From Neoarius graeffei (taxonomy: Eukaryota > Chordata > Actinopteri > Siluriformes > Ariidae): a stretch of DNA of 64,000 nt. Where the stretch lies: positions 27,477,198-27,541,197 of the forward strand of contig NC_083577.1 in the NCBI RefSeq assembly GCF_027579695.1, given 5' to 3'. This document shows positions 21,801 through 31,519 of the stretch, piece by piece. Under the pieces are notes generated by a model that had not been told where the DNA came from, ran no database searches, and worked only from the letters and a program-made list of their open reading frames with translations. A program made the translations under genes and the position numbers. Positions within the stretch are counted from its first letter, which is position 1; each line of letters starts with the position of its first letter.

Positions 21801-23944
21801 ATGTTGTGGCTCAAGTGCTACGTGAAATGTATCGTTAAAATTATTATTATTAAAAAAAACAAACAAACAAACAAACAAACACAAAAAAAAACCCTGTCTG
21901 AAGGTCTTGCTGTCATCCAGCTTGTGGATTGTGAGAACTAGAAAAAAAAAATGATGCAAAATTCAGGGTTTGCATATTTTACCTAGATTTACAGTCTTTT
22001 TTTTTTTGAGTCACTTCAAAACATCTGAACAGAAGAAATGCGACAGAGGAAAAAACTTAAGTACAATGATGTTTGGTTTAATCAAACGCCTCTCTATACA
22101 CTGTACGCTGATAACTAATTTCAACTCCTGGGGGAAATAAAAAAAAAAAGTGCTCCGAGAGCACGATGTCCCCTGCTACAATATATTGCACACGAAATTG
22201 CAATATGCGTATTAATCTCCTATAACAAAGCCTTTTGCCAAGTTTTGCGAAATGCCTCCAAAAATTGCGAGAGGAGGTGATTTCAGAACGTGAGAACCCT
22301 TTCCAGGACGGACGGACGGACTTCACTACGACATAATCCCCCTTCAGGCCTTTCGGCCAGCGGGGAATTTAAAATAAATAAATAAATAAAAAGACTAGCC
22401 CTGGAACACGACACAAAATATCCCGAGAACAAGACGGCGCTTTTTCCTCAACCTCAGTCTTTATTACTTGCTGGATGCTATTATTTAATTACGTACAGAC
22501 AGATTTAGGTGCAATAAAGCCTGCTTTAGACAGTTAAATTTTAATTACAGATTTTAATCACAGTGTTTTGGGCTTGTCCGTCTTACAAAATCTTTAACGC
22601 GCCAGCCACCGTAACAGCACCGTATTATGCTCCAGATATTTTAGAATTTTTTTTTTTTTAGAGCCTTGCATTAGAAATAAAGACGCTGGATTGTTGATGT
22701 TTTCATCAGCATCATCAAGCCTCTTTCACACTAAGAAAGCTCAATATAAAAATCACATTATACATGTGCAATTTTAATTATATTTTAACTGGTCATTTGA
22801 GACTGTGTGTGTTTATGATTAGCACTTTATTCATTCCCCTATTAACAATTTAAAAAAAAAAAAAAAACAACCCACACATACCAGCTTAGCCTGAGCTTCA
22901 GCAATCTTTCTGTTGTTCTCTTCCAAAATTTTTTCCAGTTCCTCCCGTTTGGATTTTTCTTCCTCCTACAGGGGTGATACGGTGACACGTTAGGCCGGGC
23001 AAAACAATTCCCTGAAAGCAACCTTCATCCATCCAGCCTCACGTGCAAACACTCCTACACACGCTCCACTCGATCCATACACAGTACCAGCCAGATACGC
23101 TCACAGCACAAAAGCTCTCATCCTCGCTCGCTCTCTCTCTCTCTCTCATTCATCACATTTGCAAACGGTAGAATCTTAAGGAAAAATGCATAGACTTAAC
23201 CCCCCACGTGTCGCTCCCTTTGCGCCATAGATCAAAACAACCCTCCCGTGTCTGACTTCAATCACACATTTAAGATCCCACAATGTCTTACTCAAACATT
23301 CATGAACATACATACAGAACAAATATGGACTAATGAAGAGTCTTGGTTCAAGATGATTTAAAAAAAAAAAAATCAGGACTGTTTTTTTTTTTTTTTTTTT
23401 TTAATTTTCTAAACTATCAGCATCCATAAGCAAGACATTTTGAAAGAAAATAAGACTGAGTAAATAAGACAAAGGAGAGATTGAATAGTAGTAGCTCACC
23501 AATGCTTGTATACCTACGCTTTTTTCCTTTGACTGTGCACTGTACCTACACAACTCCTGATTAAAGCGGGTGAGTATTTACTGCCTGGTCCCGCGTGTGT
23601 CCCGTCCTGGACAGCGCTGCGCTTCCCCTTTAAAATCTCTGCTCTGAGCCGCTAGCACGAGCTAGTGCTCTTACACAGCAACACCACATGCAGTATATCA
23701 CATTGCAGTAGAGTCAAAGTGATGGTGTGTTGGACAGGAGAGTGAAGAATGTAAGTAAAACACATTACCATGTGTGGACATGAACAATCGCGGGACATCA
23801 GGCTTTTACTGTTAAAAGGGTGTTAACAACTGCAGGAACACAAAAATGGGATCATTCGTTACATGAAATATCTGTGTTCAAGTGTATTCACTACGTGGTG
23901 CTTCAGTGTACAGGCTGTATCATGAGTGAGTGAGTGTACACACG

Positions 23945-23975
<31 letters not shown>

Positions 23976-26900
23976 TTATATATATATATAAAAAACATCT
24001 ATGTATGCATGTGTGTGTGTGTGTGCACGAAAACCAGCATCCCTGAGGAAAAGCAAGTCGTGAGGACACAGAAGTACATTTATAATACTGCACTTTTAAC
24101 AATGAATAAAGTAAGTGATAAAGAAAAAAAAATGTGGTTAGAAGACAGTAAAATAGTAAATTAAAAAAAAAAAAATTATATAAAGAAAGACAGGAAAACA
24201 TGAGAATGTATACAGTCTCCAATGAGGATTATTTTGAAAGCTAAAAACGCTCGGATCTGCGATTGGATTTACTCCTAGACTAAAGGGGAAATATTATAAA
24301 AATAAAAAAACATGCAGTGCTAGCAAAAAACTGTAAGCTCATGTGGTAAGTTGAGCATGTCGGTATGTACGAGACCCGAGTCTAACCGAGCTAAATGGGA
24401 CTGGGCAGCAGAAGGGCACATATCTAACCCTGTTAGTGCTGACCCACAGGACCTCAAGGTGTTTCAGCGGCTTGGACTGGAAGGAGAATTAGTGTTAACT
24501 TTAAACACTCGGCACCAAAAAAAAATCCTCTTGGTCTAGACGCCAAAATGCATTCATTCGTTTAAAAATGATCTACAGTTACAGGAGTTTTGTTAGGAAT
24601 TTATAAATAAACAAACAAACTAATTTAAAAATAAATAACGTGTCAGTACAAAAACACATTGAGGAATAAAGACAAAGCCTAACCACAATATCGATGTTCT
24701 CTCTATTTTTTTTTATTGAAGACAAGAGCAGTACATTGACAAAAGAAAGAGAGCAAAGACATCGAAAGAGGAGGCCGGGAAGGTGGGAAAGAGGGACAAA
24801 GGAAAAGAAATGATTAATATCTCGCAGCCGTGACACAACCTTTGCACTGCACATCCTCAAGCACACCCAGCACGTCCTGCCAAACTTCTACTCTAACTTC
24901 TTGTAACACTTGAGTGACTGCGTAAAGACATGAAGCGACACACCCTTAAAATCCCCAACTTACTGATGAGAAGCCAACGCCATCTGTGTACAGCCATCGG
25001 TTTTAAACGCATCCTGTACAGCTTAGAGGGTGAAATTTGAAATCCTATTATTTATAATTATTGTCCTATGCTAATGACTATCCTCACGTTCTCCCTCTGC
25101 CCTCTTGAGTTGGTGCATGCCGGGTTGTGCCACGGCGGCGGGCGACATGGCCGTTCCAAACGACCGAGCGTTACCTCGCGGGCTTTCTGTGCGCTCAACT
25201 CGGCCTGCCTCTGTCTCTCGAGCTCCTGAAGAAGCTGTGCCTCCATGATGCGTTTGGCCTCCTCGACACGCCGCAGCACCTCGCGTTCGATCTCGTCACG
25301 CCGCTTCTCCAGTTCCTCTTCCACGCGCCGTGCCACCAGCTCCTCCACTCTTCGCGCCGTCTCTTCCTCAATCAGACGCTCCTCGATTTCCTGCTGACGG
25401 CTGGAACAAGACAGGGTCGTTTAGAGGAGAAGAAAAAAACAAAAAACACACCACCACCGAAATACATTCTCCTGAATAAACCTTGCAACCGTTTCTTGAA
25501 ACTTAAAATGGAATATAACAAACTAACACAGTAGACCGCATACACACTTTTTAATTTAAACAGCAGCGAGTTCACATGTAATCCTCAGGGAAAAGGCCAA
25601 GTGCTGCCGCCGCCAGATGTCTTTTGCTCATAAAATTTCCCAGTTATACTGCCTAAGAAGCACTTTGGCACATTCAAGCATAAAAAAAAAGCCAAAATTC
25701 GATTTCTGAACACCGCCCAGGGGCATACAAGACTACAGAACGTCTCCAGTGTCCCTTTCCTTAGTTTTATTGACAAGTACTGAACACAGGTCACTCGAGC
25801 TATACCTCAGGGTCAGGGTCACTCCAGAACAAAAACGGACAGAGTGCTTTTAAGGTTCAGATGGCCTCGCTTCAGGCCAATCCGAGAGCCTTAACACACC
25901 AGACTTTACATTTTAACTTCATCTCTCGCATCCTGTCCTTGATTGGATTCAAAATGTGTGTTACCTGGCACCAGAAGCTAATTAGATTATCACGCACGAC
26001 ATCTGCGTGGCAATTTAGTAATTTTGCTTTCTTTTGTATTATTAAACGCAAACCAAGAGGGCTTGTGTATCGCAAACTTGGATTTCCTGTTACCTTTGAG
26101 ATAACGCTAGTATTTAAAGAAATAAACATGACTTTTCATAAAGCACAAAAAAAAGTCTTTAATAGTAGCCAGTTGAGAGGAACCTGCAGTCACGGCGGCT
26201 CTCAACGCGGGGTCCAGGGATCTGCAGCGGTCTGTGATTCAAGATTTTTGTCATATACACAATAACAGACACAGCGGTTTATTATTGGGTAATGAAATTC
26301 TTATTTTGCAACTGCCCGACCAAACTACGCTTACCAATATAAAAGGAAATAAATAAATATATATATATATATAAAGTGCATATGGAATGCAAAATATAAA
26401 AGGTAGAGTGAAAAATGAAGATCTCATCTCATTATCTCTAGCCGCTTTATCCTGTCCTACAGGCAGGGCTCGAAATTAACTTTTTTTCTTTGTGTCCCCC
26501 AGTGGTCCCGAATTCTGTGTTGTATTGTCCCGAATGGAAGCAATAGTGTCCCCATTTTTTTCCTCTCTGAAATAACCAGTGGTTAATATTATCATATGAA
26601 GTTACTATTATATTTGAAACTATGCGATTTTGAACCCTTTATATCATTTTTACAATAAGTCACAAGACACAAGCGACACATGTCCTATACATCATCTACT
26701 TCAAAATTAGTTATTGCATTTTCAGTTTATTAAACTTTGGCGATCTCACTGTATGAATAGATACCCGTTTATTTAAAGGGGCCAACTAGCTCATTCAGAA
26801 AATGTTTCAACTCCCTACATCTGCAGTACACTTTAGCTGAAAATAAGACCCCTTTTATGTTCATTTCATCTACTTATACCTTGAATATCTGTTGGCACTT

Positions 26901-29456
26901 ATAAGGCCAACTTATCATTTTCACTATTACCGTTATCCATTTTATGAACTTTCCGTTATCCATTTTATGAACTTTCCGTTATCCATTTTATCCATTTTTT
27001 CCGTTATCCAGCCACATCATTCCTGTTGTATTTTATAACGTGTCTAACAGTGTTCATTAAGTTCATTCAGTTGCTAGCGTTGCCTGCAGACCAGGCGATG
27101 ACACTTTGGATCCTGAAGGTCCCGGAGACGTTATGTCTGGGCTTTCAGTTTCTTCCCCGCGGTCGGTCCGCTTCAACCACTTCAGCATTTTTGTTCTGGC
27201 AAGAGTCGGCGCAGCGTGTGCGGTAGCAATTCCATTCCAAGTCCATATAATGCGGACTCCGGCCGAAGATTCTAGAACAGAATGCGCTGCTCTGTAGCCT
27301 ACGGATGCAGGTGCATCGAAAGTGTAGCTACTATGTATTTTTCGCTGTTAACGTTTTAAAATTAAAATTGACAAATTAGGTGAATGTCTACGTATGTGTT
27401 ACGGCTTTGTAAATAATATTAATGTAGAACTTTTTTTCTAGATCTATTTTTTTTCCATTGTCCCGGGATTGTCCCAGATATAATAATTTTGTGTCCCGAT
27501 GACATTTTTTATGGTCCCCGGGACGTCGGGACACCGTTAGTTTCGAGCGCTGCCTACAGGGTCGCAGGCAAGCTGGAGCCTATCCCAGCTGACTACGGGC
27601 GAAAAGCAGGGTACACCCTGGACAAGTCGCCAGGTCATCACAGGGCTGACACTTATGCCGCTTTTCCACTACCAACGCGGCCGAGTTGGGCTGAGCCGTG
27701 CGGTGCTGAGTTGGGCTGAGTCGAGCTGAGCGGGGCTGTTGGAGTTGCATTTCAACTACAACTGTGCTGAACCGTGCTGGCTGGAAGTGGGTGGACACGT
27801 TGGGTGGAGTTAGCGAAAGTGGGTGGACATCACGTGATGTCGTTAGGCGGCGCAAACAGTGACATCAGTGATCTTTTAAGCGGTAGTCTCACGACCCGGA
27901 GAGTAAACAATAAACATGGAGGACATGGAGTCGTTAGTGTTGCTGGTCTTGGTGCTGTGGCTTGTTGTCACCGACAACGCCAACAGATACTGGCAAGAGC
28001 ATATAGATGAGGCGAGGCGCATAAGGCTTCAGAAATTCTCATAATTCTTCTTCTTCCGGGTTTACGGTGTTTACAGATCCCAGCGTGCTCGCGGGGCGTG
28101 TGTGGACATGTGAGGACACTCCTCCTCACCAATCAGTGCACAGGGGAGTGTCTGCTCACGCCCCCAGCCCCACTCGGCTCGGTTTGGCTCGCTTCAGCCC
28201 GACTCCAAAACCGTGCGAGTTTTGGGTGCTGAGCAGGGCTGAAGCGAGCCGAGTCGTGCTGCTCTAAGGTAGTCGAAACGCGAGCCGTGTCGGGCTGAAG
28301 TGAGCTGAAAAAGGGTAGTGGAAAAGGGCCAATAGACACAGACAACCATTCACACTCACAGTCAATTTAGAGTCACCAGTTAACCTAACCTGCATGTCTT
28401 TGGACTGTGGGGGAAACCGGAGCACCCGGAGGAAACCCACGCGGACACGGGGAGAACATGCAAACTCCGCAGAGAAAGGCCCTCGCCGGCCACGGGGCTC
28501 GAACCCGGACCTTCTTGCTGTGAGGCGACAGCGCTAACCACTACACCACTGTGCCGCCCAAAAATGAAGATAACATTTAAAAAAAGAGGCAAACAAACAA
28601 TGTGCAAACATAGAGGTAGATATACTGTGCAATGTCTTAAAAAAATTTTTTTGGTGATAAATTTTGTTACAGTGACAAATTATAATCCATCTTAATGGAA
28701 GTTATTATAATTCTACTTGAATCACTTACAGGATTCACCAGACATGCTTATCCAAATCCTACTGCTTGTATAAATACATTTTCAGACTAGTTAGATTGTG
28801 TTGATAAATTCTACACATATTTATTTTAGAGTTAAAAGGTGCATGGCTGGAACTCTGCACTAAAGAACTAGCCCTGTTCAATATAAACCCCGCCCCCCTG
28901 CCTTACTGACACATCATCTGTCCAATCAGCGTGCTGCTTACCAGCCGATCATGCGCAGACAGGAAGCTGTACCGAATACGGGTGAGAAATGGAAATGACG
29001 CATGCAGCCTAATCACTGTTAGCATTAGCATGTCAATATGCTACAAAAGCACCGCTATTGTTATCAGTCTAGCCGACTGAAACCATACAAACCACCCGTT
29101 AACGACGTCTTACATCTTTTAACTTACATCTTTCTCTGTCTCTCCATCTCAGCTTTCTTCTCCTCCTCCTCCTTCCTCTGTTTCTCCTCGGCAGCGGTGC
29201 GTTTACTCAGCGTGCGGCCGAACATGTCCACTCTATCCACCGGCGACGTTCCCCTGGCCCGCTCCCTGTTCGACCTGGACCTGGAGCGGGACTCTCGCCG
29301 CCGGTTCCTCTTCGCTTCCCGGGACCGGGAGCGTTTCTTGCTCCTCTCGCAGTCTCGAGACCGAGACCTGGAGCGGCTGCTGCGCTTTTTGCTGTGCTTG
29401 CTGCCGCCTTTCGAGTGCTTTGACCGGGACGAGCTGCGGCTCCTCGAGCGCCCCAT
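12700..29456 (-). CDS. arglu1: Arginine and glutamate rich protein 1 (spliced, four coding exons)
   Basis: This is the only intact host gene. The joined exons (29456-29128, 25400-25175, 22965-22882, 12864-12700) encode 267 residues, against 273 for human ARGLU1 as I recall it. The N-terminal ~75 residues are arginine/serine-rich ([18 protein letters not shown] start). The rest is a long charged helix rich in EE, ER and EK, likely coiled coil, ending [24 protein letters not shown]1 is a nuclear protein that links Mediator (MED1) to nuclear-receptor transcription and modulates splicing. The start at 29456 is chosen because MGRSRSRS is the family N-terminus; an upstream in-frame ATG at 29579 would add unrelated residues. 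Introns are 3.7, 2.2 and 10.0 kb, all GT/AG. Intron 3 carries an antisense DIRS retroelement. I cannot tell whether this is the a or b paralogue. Confidence 0.96.
12865..14128 (-). other. arglu1 intron 3, part before the DIRS insertion
   Basis: Intronic sequence without a recognised repeat. A GC-richer stretch at about 13480-13600 has no recognised coding content. Confidence 0.5.
14148..14317 (+). repeat. DIRS left inverted terminal repeat
   Basis: Nearly identical, inverted, to 20250-20414 over about 150 bp, starting GACCGCCAGAGGCGG. The high identity of the arms suggests a fairly recent insertion or correction between the arms. Confidence 0.92.
14220..14275 (+). promoter_or_regulatory. Candidate DIRS promoter in the left ITR
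   Basis: A CRE-like palindrome TGACGTCA (14241-14248) lies 15 bp upstream of a TATA-like GCATAAAAG (14262-14270), followed by the transcribed leader. The right ITR carries the same motifs facing the opposite way, toward arglu1 sense. Promoter activity is inferred. Confidence 0.5.
14440..15965 (+). repeat. Six tandem ~260 bp leader repeats in the DIRS 5' region
   Basis: Units start at ACTCCGT(T)AAGCTGAG near 14456, 14728, 14990, 15252, 15510 and 15775 (spacing about 258-272). Each has a CTCGGTGGAG stem, a CCTCCGGGGCGGTGTCC segment, a donor-like AGGTAAGCGG and a GGCCTG...CAGGCC hairpin. A seventh copy sits at about 16580. Minus-strand open frames across these units (residues such as [14 protein letters not shown]) are repeat artefacts. 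Confidence 0.92.
16081..17143 (+). pseudogene. DIRS gag-like gene, rearranged
   Basis: A first segment (about 16100-16350) encodes [20 protein letters not shown] and a CADC motif, a cysteine-rich block typical of DIRS gag-like proteins. After a frame change near 16365 comes [19 protein letters not shown] (about 16395-16460), a short coiled coil. A copy of the leader (about 16520-16890) interrupts the gene. Gag-like sequence then resumes at about 16940-17143 ([20 protein letters not shown]). The middle of the gene is missing. Assignment is by position and the Cys motif; non-functional. Confidence 0.65.
16520..16890 (+). repeat. Displaced duplicate of the DIRS leader and gag start inside gag
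   Basis: The region repeats about 15725-16090: a leader unit, then CCGACCACGGGTGTGTTCGC, then CTTCTGCCAGCCAGG and an ATG context (TCATGGACC). It therefore duplicates the gag initiation site about 800 bp downstream. Confidence 0.8.
17444..18235 (+). pseudogene. DIRS reverse transcriptase, frameshifted
   Basis: The open frame at 17444-18229 shows the RT motifs in order: a PILDLRSLN-type segment, [15 protein letters not shown] (motif A, catalytic D), [14 protein letters not shown] (motif B-like), and YLDDWLVCS (motif C, DD). This combination (LPFGI and YLDDWL) is typical of DIRS and related RTs. After SRSLMV, near 18155-18175, the homologous sequence continues in the +1 frame ([11 protein letters not shown] and [14 protein letters not shown]). 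A one-base-type shift therefore separates RT from RNase H. The upstream start is uncertain. Confidence 0.85.
18338..18835 (+). pseudogene. DIRS RNase H, N-terminal part deleted
   Basis: Recognisable segments are [34 protein letters not shown] and [14 protein letters not shown], the C-terminal two thirds of a DIRS RNase H. The segment that should precede INVLEL, carrying the first catalytic Asp, is missing. [10 protein letters not shown] joins it directly at about 18335-18360, implying an internal deletion. A further frame change near 18760 leads to [19 protein letters not shown]. Non-functional. Confidence 0.8.
19090..20035 (+). pseudogene. DIRS tyrosine recombinase, frameshifted
   Basis: The protein would cut and rejoin DNA through a tyrosine to integrate the circular cDNA. 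Visible pieces: [19 protein letters not shown] (about 19095), the first catalytic Arg in SMRRVGEL (about 19520), [12 protein letters not shown] (H-x-x-R, about 19900), and FTRFYRL (nucleophile Tyr, about 20007). Frames change repeatedly, including near 19350-19400 and 19665, so no single frame covers it. All catalytic residues are nevertheless still recognisable. The 3' end lies just before the internal complementary region. Confidence 0.82.
20131..20215 (+). repeat. DIRS internal complementary region
   Basis: The left half is the inverse of the element's left end (GGTCAGTAGAAACGAAATAG). The right half is the inverse of the right-end extension (AACGAGGGTTATGTATATAA). Together they match the joined termini and mark the expected template for closing the circular intermediate. 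Confidence 0.9.
20250..20457 (-). repeat. DIRS right inverted terminal repeat and right-end extension
   Basis: 20250-20414 is the inverse of the left ITR. 20415-20457 is unique to the right end except for its complement inside the ICR. It ends CCCTCGTT. Confidence 0.9.
20458..22881 (-). other. arglu1 intron 3, part after the DIRS insertion
   Basis: Mostly AT-rich intron with A-runs and a CAAA-type tract near 21855-21880. About 22205-22372 resembles a common interspersed repeat (CCTTTCGGCCAGCGGGG, GACGGACGGACGGAC). No exon or RNA was recognised. Confidence 0.5.
22205..22372. repeat. Interspersed repeat fragment ending in a GGACGGAC/CCTTTCGGCC module
   Basis: The CTTCAGGCCTTTCGGCCAGC module and preceding GGACGGACGGAC resemble a widespread fish repeat tail. 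Class unknown. A related-looking family member may lie at 51390-51620. Confidence 0.35.
22882..22965 (-). CDS. arglu1: arglu1 coding exon 3
   Basis: 84 bp, 28 codons: [18 protein letters not shown] then [10 protein letters not shown]. The acceptor is CCCTGTAG before 22965 and the donor GTATGTG follows 22882. It is in phase 0 at both ends, so skipping it would keep the frame. Confidence 0.95.
22966..25174 (-). other. arglu1 intron 2 (candidate regulated intron)
   Basis: 2.2 kb with no transposon recognised, unlike the other introns; it holds only GT/CA and poly-A/T tracts. In mammals the equivalent intron contains an ultraconserved element that governs intron retention and an alternative exon. 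A donor-like GGTGAGC on the minus strand lies at 23500-23494. Whether the element is conserved here needs alignment. Confidence 0.5.
23936..24026. repeat. (GT)n/(AT)n microsatellite cluster
   Basis: Two GT tracts flank a short AT tract in arglu1 intron 2. Confidence 0.93.
25175..25400 (-). CDS. arglu1: arglu1 coding exon 2
   Basis: The acceptor CTTGTTCCAG precedes 25400 and the donor GAG|GTAACG follows 25175. The exon completes the split Ile codon from exon 1, then encodes [17 protein letters not shown] through LSAQKARE, the main part of the charged helix. Confidence 0.96.
25401..26410 (-). other. arglu1 intron 1, exon 2-proximal part
   Basis: Non-repetitive intron. A Val/Phe-rich plus-strand open frame at 25861-26265 is not recognised and is probably chance. 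Confidence 0.5.
26464..27552. mobile_element. hAT-like non-autonomous element in the SINE
   Basis: Ends CAGGGCTCGAAATTAAC and the inverse of CAGCGCTCGAAACTAAC. A perfect 8-bp duplication CCTACAGG lies at 26456-26463 and 27553-27560. The interior near each end contains repeated GTCCCGA-type motifs. No transposase. Confidence 0.88.
27656..28330. mobile_element. Harbinger-like non-autonomous element in the same SINE
   Basis: Inverted ends share CTTTTCCACTACC. The interior near both ends is rich in GAGC and CGAG-type motifs (GGCTGAGCCG, CGAGCCG). Three-base flanks are TTA and ATA, compatible with a diverged TWA target. Superfamily is inferred from the terminus and 3-bp flank. Confidence 0.6.
28572..29127 (-). 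other. arglu1 intron 1, exon 1-proximal part
   Basis: Mostly non-repetitive. 28880-28990 is GC-richer with no recognised function. Confidence 0.45.
29128..29456 (-). CDS. arglu1: arglu1 coding exon 1 (RS-rich N-terminus)
   Basis: The exon encodes [18 protein letters not shown] through [10 protein letters not shown] plus two bases of an Ile codon, with donor AAGAT|GTAAGT at 29128/29127. It holds the Arg/Ser domain and the conserved [10 protein letters not shown] motif. GC-richer than its surroundings. Confidence 0.96.
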
Positions 29457-29499
29457 TCCTGCGCTCGCTAAACTACAACTAAACCGTCGATAAACTGCA

Positions 29500-29780
29500 G
29501 CGACAAAGACAAAATAAACCCCTGCAGCCTCTTCTTTCCTGCAAGGCTTATTTTTACGAATAATTAAAAAAAAAACCAAGCGTGATATTTACAAACAAAA
29601 CGGCGTAATGTTGTTATTTTTCCCTCCAATGTAACTTAGTAAATTCAAGCAAATATGGCGACCGTGCTGTATGTGTGTGACTTTCCCAGAACACCTTGCG
29701 GCTCGGGTTCTGTCGGCTCTTTTCGTATTTCTATGGCAACGGATAGGGGGCGGGGTCAGGGCGGTCTCGAACGTTAGCTA
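29500..29780 (-). promoter_or_regulatory. Candidate arglu1 promoter and 5' UTR
   Basis: Upstream of the arglu1 start are AAATATGGCGAC (YY1-like, 29651-29662), TTCCCAGAACACCTTGCGG (ZNF143-like, about 29683), CTATGGCAACGG (RFX half-site-like, about 29731) and GGGGGCGGGG (Sp1 box, about 29746). TATA-less housekeeping promoters often carry such motifs. The transcription start is unknown. Confidence 0.5.
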
Positions 29781-30038
29781 ACTAGCTAAGTGCTGTGTTG
29801 ATTCCAGTCTGTCTTGCATGCTTGCTAACTTTTCAAAATTCTCCTGGGGGAGAAAAGTGCATGAAAGACATTTTCAGTTGGACGAGGGTCTGATGCATAC
29901 ATGTCAACCTTTGGTCAATCAAACCTGTATAACCAACCTCCAAAATCCGTATTTCCCTTATAAAATCCGTATAAGATGCAAATTAAAATAATTTACCTAA
30001 AATTTGAATGATAATTAACAATGATATATCCCAGTTAC

Positions 30039-30417
30039 GGGCGGCACGGTGGTGTAGTGGTTAGCGCTGTCGCCTCACAGCAAGAAGGTCCGGGTTCGAG
30101 CCCCGTGGCCGGCGAGGGCCTTTCTGTGCGGAGTTTGCATGTTCTCCCCGTGTCCGCGTGGGTTTCCTCCGGGTGCTCCGGTTTCCCCCACAGTCCAAAG
30201 ACATGCAGGTTAGGTTAACTGGTGACTCTAAAATTGACCGTAGGTGTGAATGTGAGTGTGAATGGTTGTCTGTGTCTATGTGTCAGCCCTGTGATGACCT
30301 GGCGACTTGTCCAGGGTGTACCCCGCCTTTCGCCCGTAGTCAGCTGGGATAGGCTCCAGCTTGCCTGCGACCCTGTAGAAGGATAAAGCGTCTAGAGATA
30401 ATGAGATGAGATGAGAG
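30039..30417 (+). repeat. V-SINE-like SINE, tandem copy 1
   Basis: Full-length: head GGGCGGCACGGTGG, core, tail GAGATGAGATGAG. Flanked by ATATCCCAGTTAC on both sides. Confidence 0.93.
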
Positions 30418-30430
30418 ATATCCCAGTTAC

Positions 30431-30812
30431 AGGCGGCACGGTGGTGTAGTGGTTAGCACTGTCGCCTCACAGCAAGAAGGTCCGGGTTCGAGCCCTGTGG
30501 CCGGCGAGGGCCTTTCTGTGTGGAGTTTGCATGTTCTCCCCGTGTCCGCGTGGGTTTCCTCCGGGTGCTCCGGTTTCCCCGACAGTCCAAAGACATGCAG
30601 GTTAGGTTAACTGGTGACTCTAAATTGACCGTAGGTGTGAATGTGAGTGTGAATGGTTGTTTGTCTCCGTGTCAGCCCTGTGATGACCTGGCGACTTGTC
30701 CAGGGTGTACCCCGCCTTTCACCCGTAGTCAGCTGGGATAGGCTCCAGCTTGCCTGTGACCCTGTAGAACAGGATAAAGCAGCTAGAGATAATGAGATGA
30801 GAAGGAGATGAG
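30431..30812 (+). repeat. V-SINE-like SINE, tandem copy 2
   Basis: Full-length, same orientation. ATATCCCAGTTAC lies before (30418-30430) and after (30813-30825), the same site as copy 1. Confidence 0.93.
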
Positions 30813-31519
30813 ATATCCCAGTTACTTTTTATTCAATATTAATAACAATAAACCTTCAGAATGAATACAAAGCTCCAATGTTTGACAAAAACACAAAGTG
30901 TTATCAGAGTAGTTACGAAGGAAATACTTCGTTGTTTGGAGACAGGTTTCACCGAGCGGCTGTTATGCGCGAGACTTCATATTAGCCACAAAGTCAGGAA
31001 AATCTGTTCGTAAAATTACGTTATAATGACCAAATACAATGAAAAGTATTTTTCCAGTCTCACCTGTGAAAGGTAATCCCATGTGATCTCGTTTGGACGG
31101 TAAACCTGTTGGTACAGTTAAACGCAGCACATGAATGAGGCATCTTTATTCTCGGGCGAGGATGACGTATGATTCTACGCAGAAGCCGGCGTCTATGACT
31201 TCACGGTTGGCGGGATTCTCGCAATGTGGTGTGCGCATGATCAAAAGTGGAACGAAGTCTCACTACCACAAGATAAAGCGCGATTTCATAAGAATCTTTA
31301 CTGGCTGTCTGTGATGTACAGTATGTTTGTAAATGTTGTCCGTTCTTTTATCATCGTGGGAATTGATTATAGTTCTAAATAAATATTGAAGGTTTTTTTT
31401 AAAGAATCCGTATAACTTTATTTATACGCCCGTATACTACGTTTATTGAATCAAATCCGTATAAAATACGGACATTCTGTATAGGTTGACATGTATGGAA
31501 TGGGTGCCATTTGCTTGTT

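Larger units (their letters stand above)
26423..28559 (-). repeat. V-SINE-like SINE carrying two nested DNA transposons
   Basis: A reversed SINE in arglu1 intron 1 with a 12-bp target duplication AAAAATGAAGAT (26411-26422 and 28560-28571). It is interrupted at 26464-27552 (hAT-like) and 27656-28330 (Harbinger-like); the three SINE pieces join to one normal copy. Confidence 0.92.
29896..31497. mobile_element. TIR element (CATACATGTCAACC ends) holding two SINEs
   Basis: CATACATGTCAACC at 29896 is inverted at 31484-31497. Near both ends there are repeated AATCCGTATA motifs. Two SINEs (30039-30417 and 30431-30812) lie inside. No matching target duplication was found and no transposase, so the class is open (possibly hAT). 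Confidence 0.6.

Noticed and set aside
25127-25534. 135-codon plus-strand frame
   Set aside because: It is antisense to arglu1 exon 2.
29038-29493. 151-codon plus-strand frame rich in Leu, Arg and Phe
   Set aside because: It is the exact antisense shadow of arglu1 exon 1.
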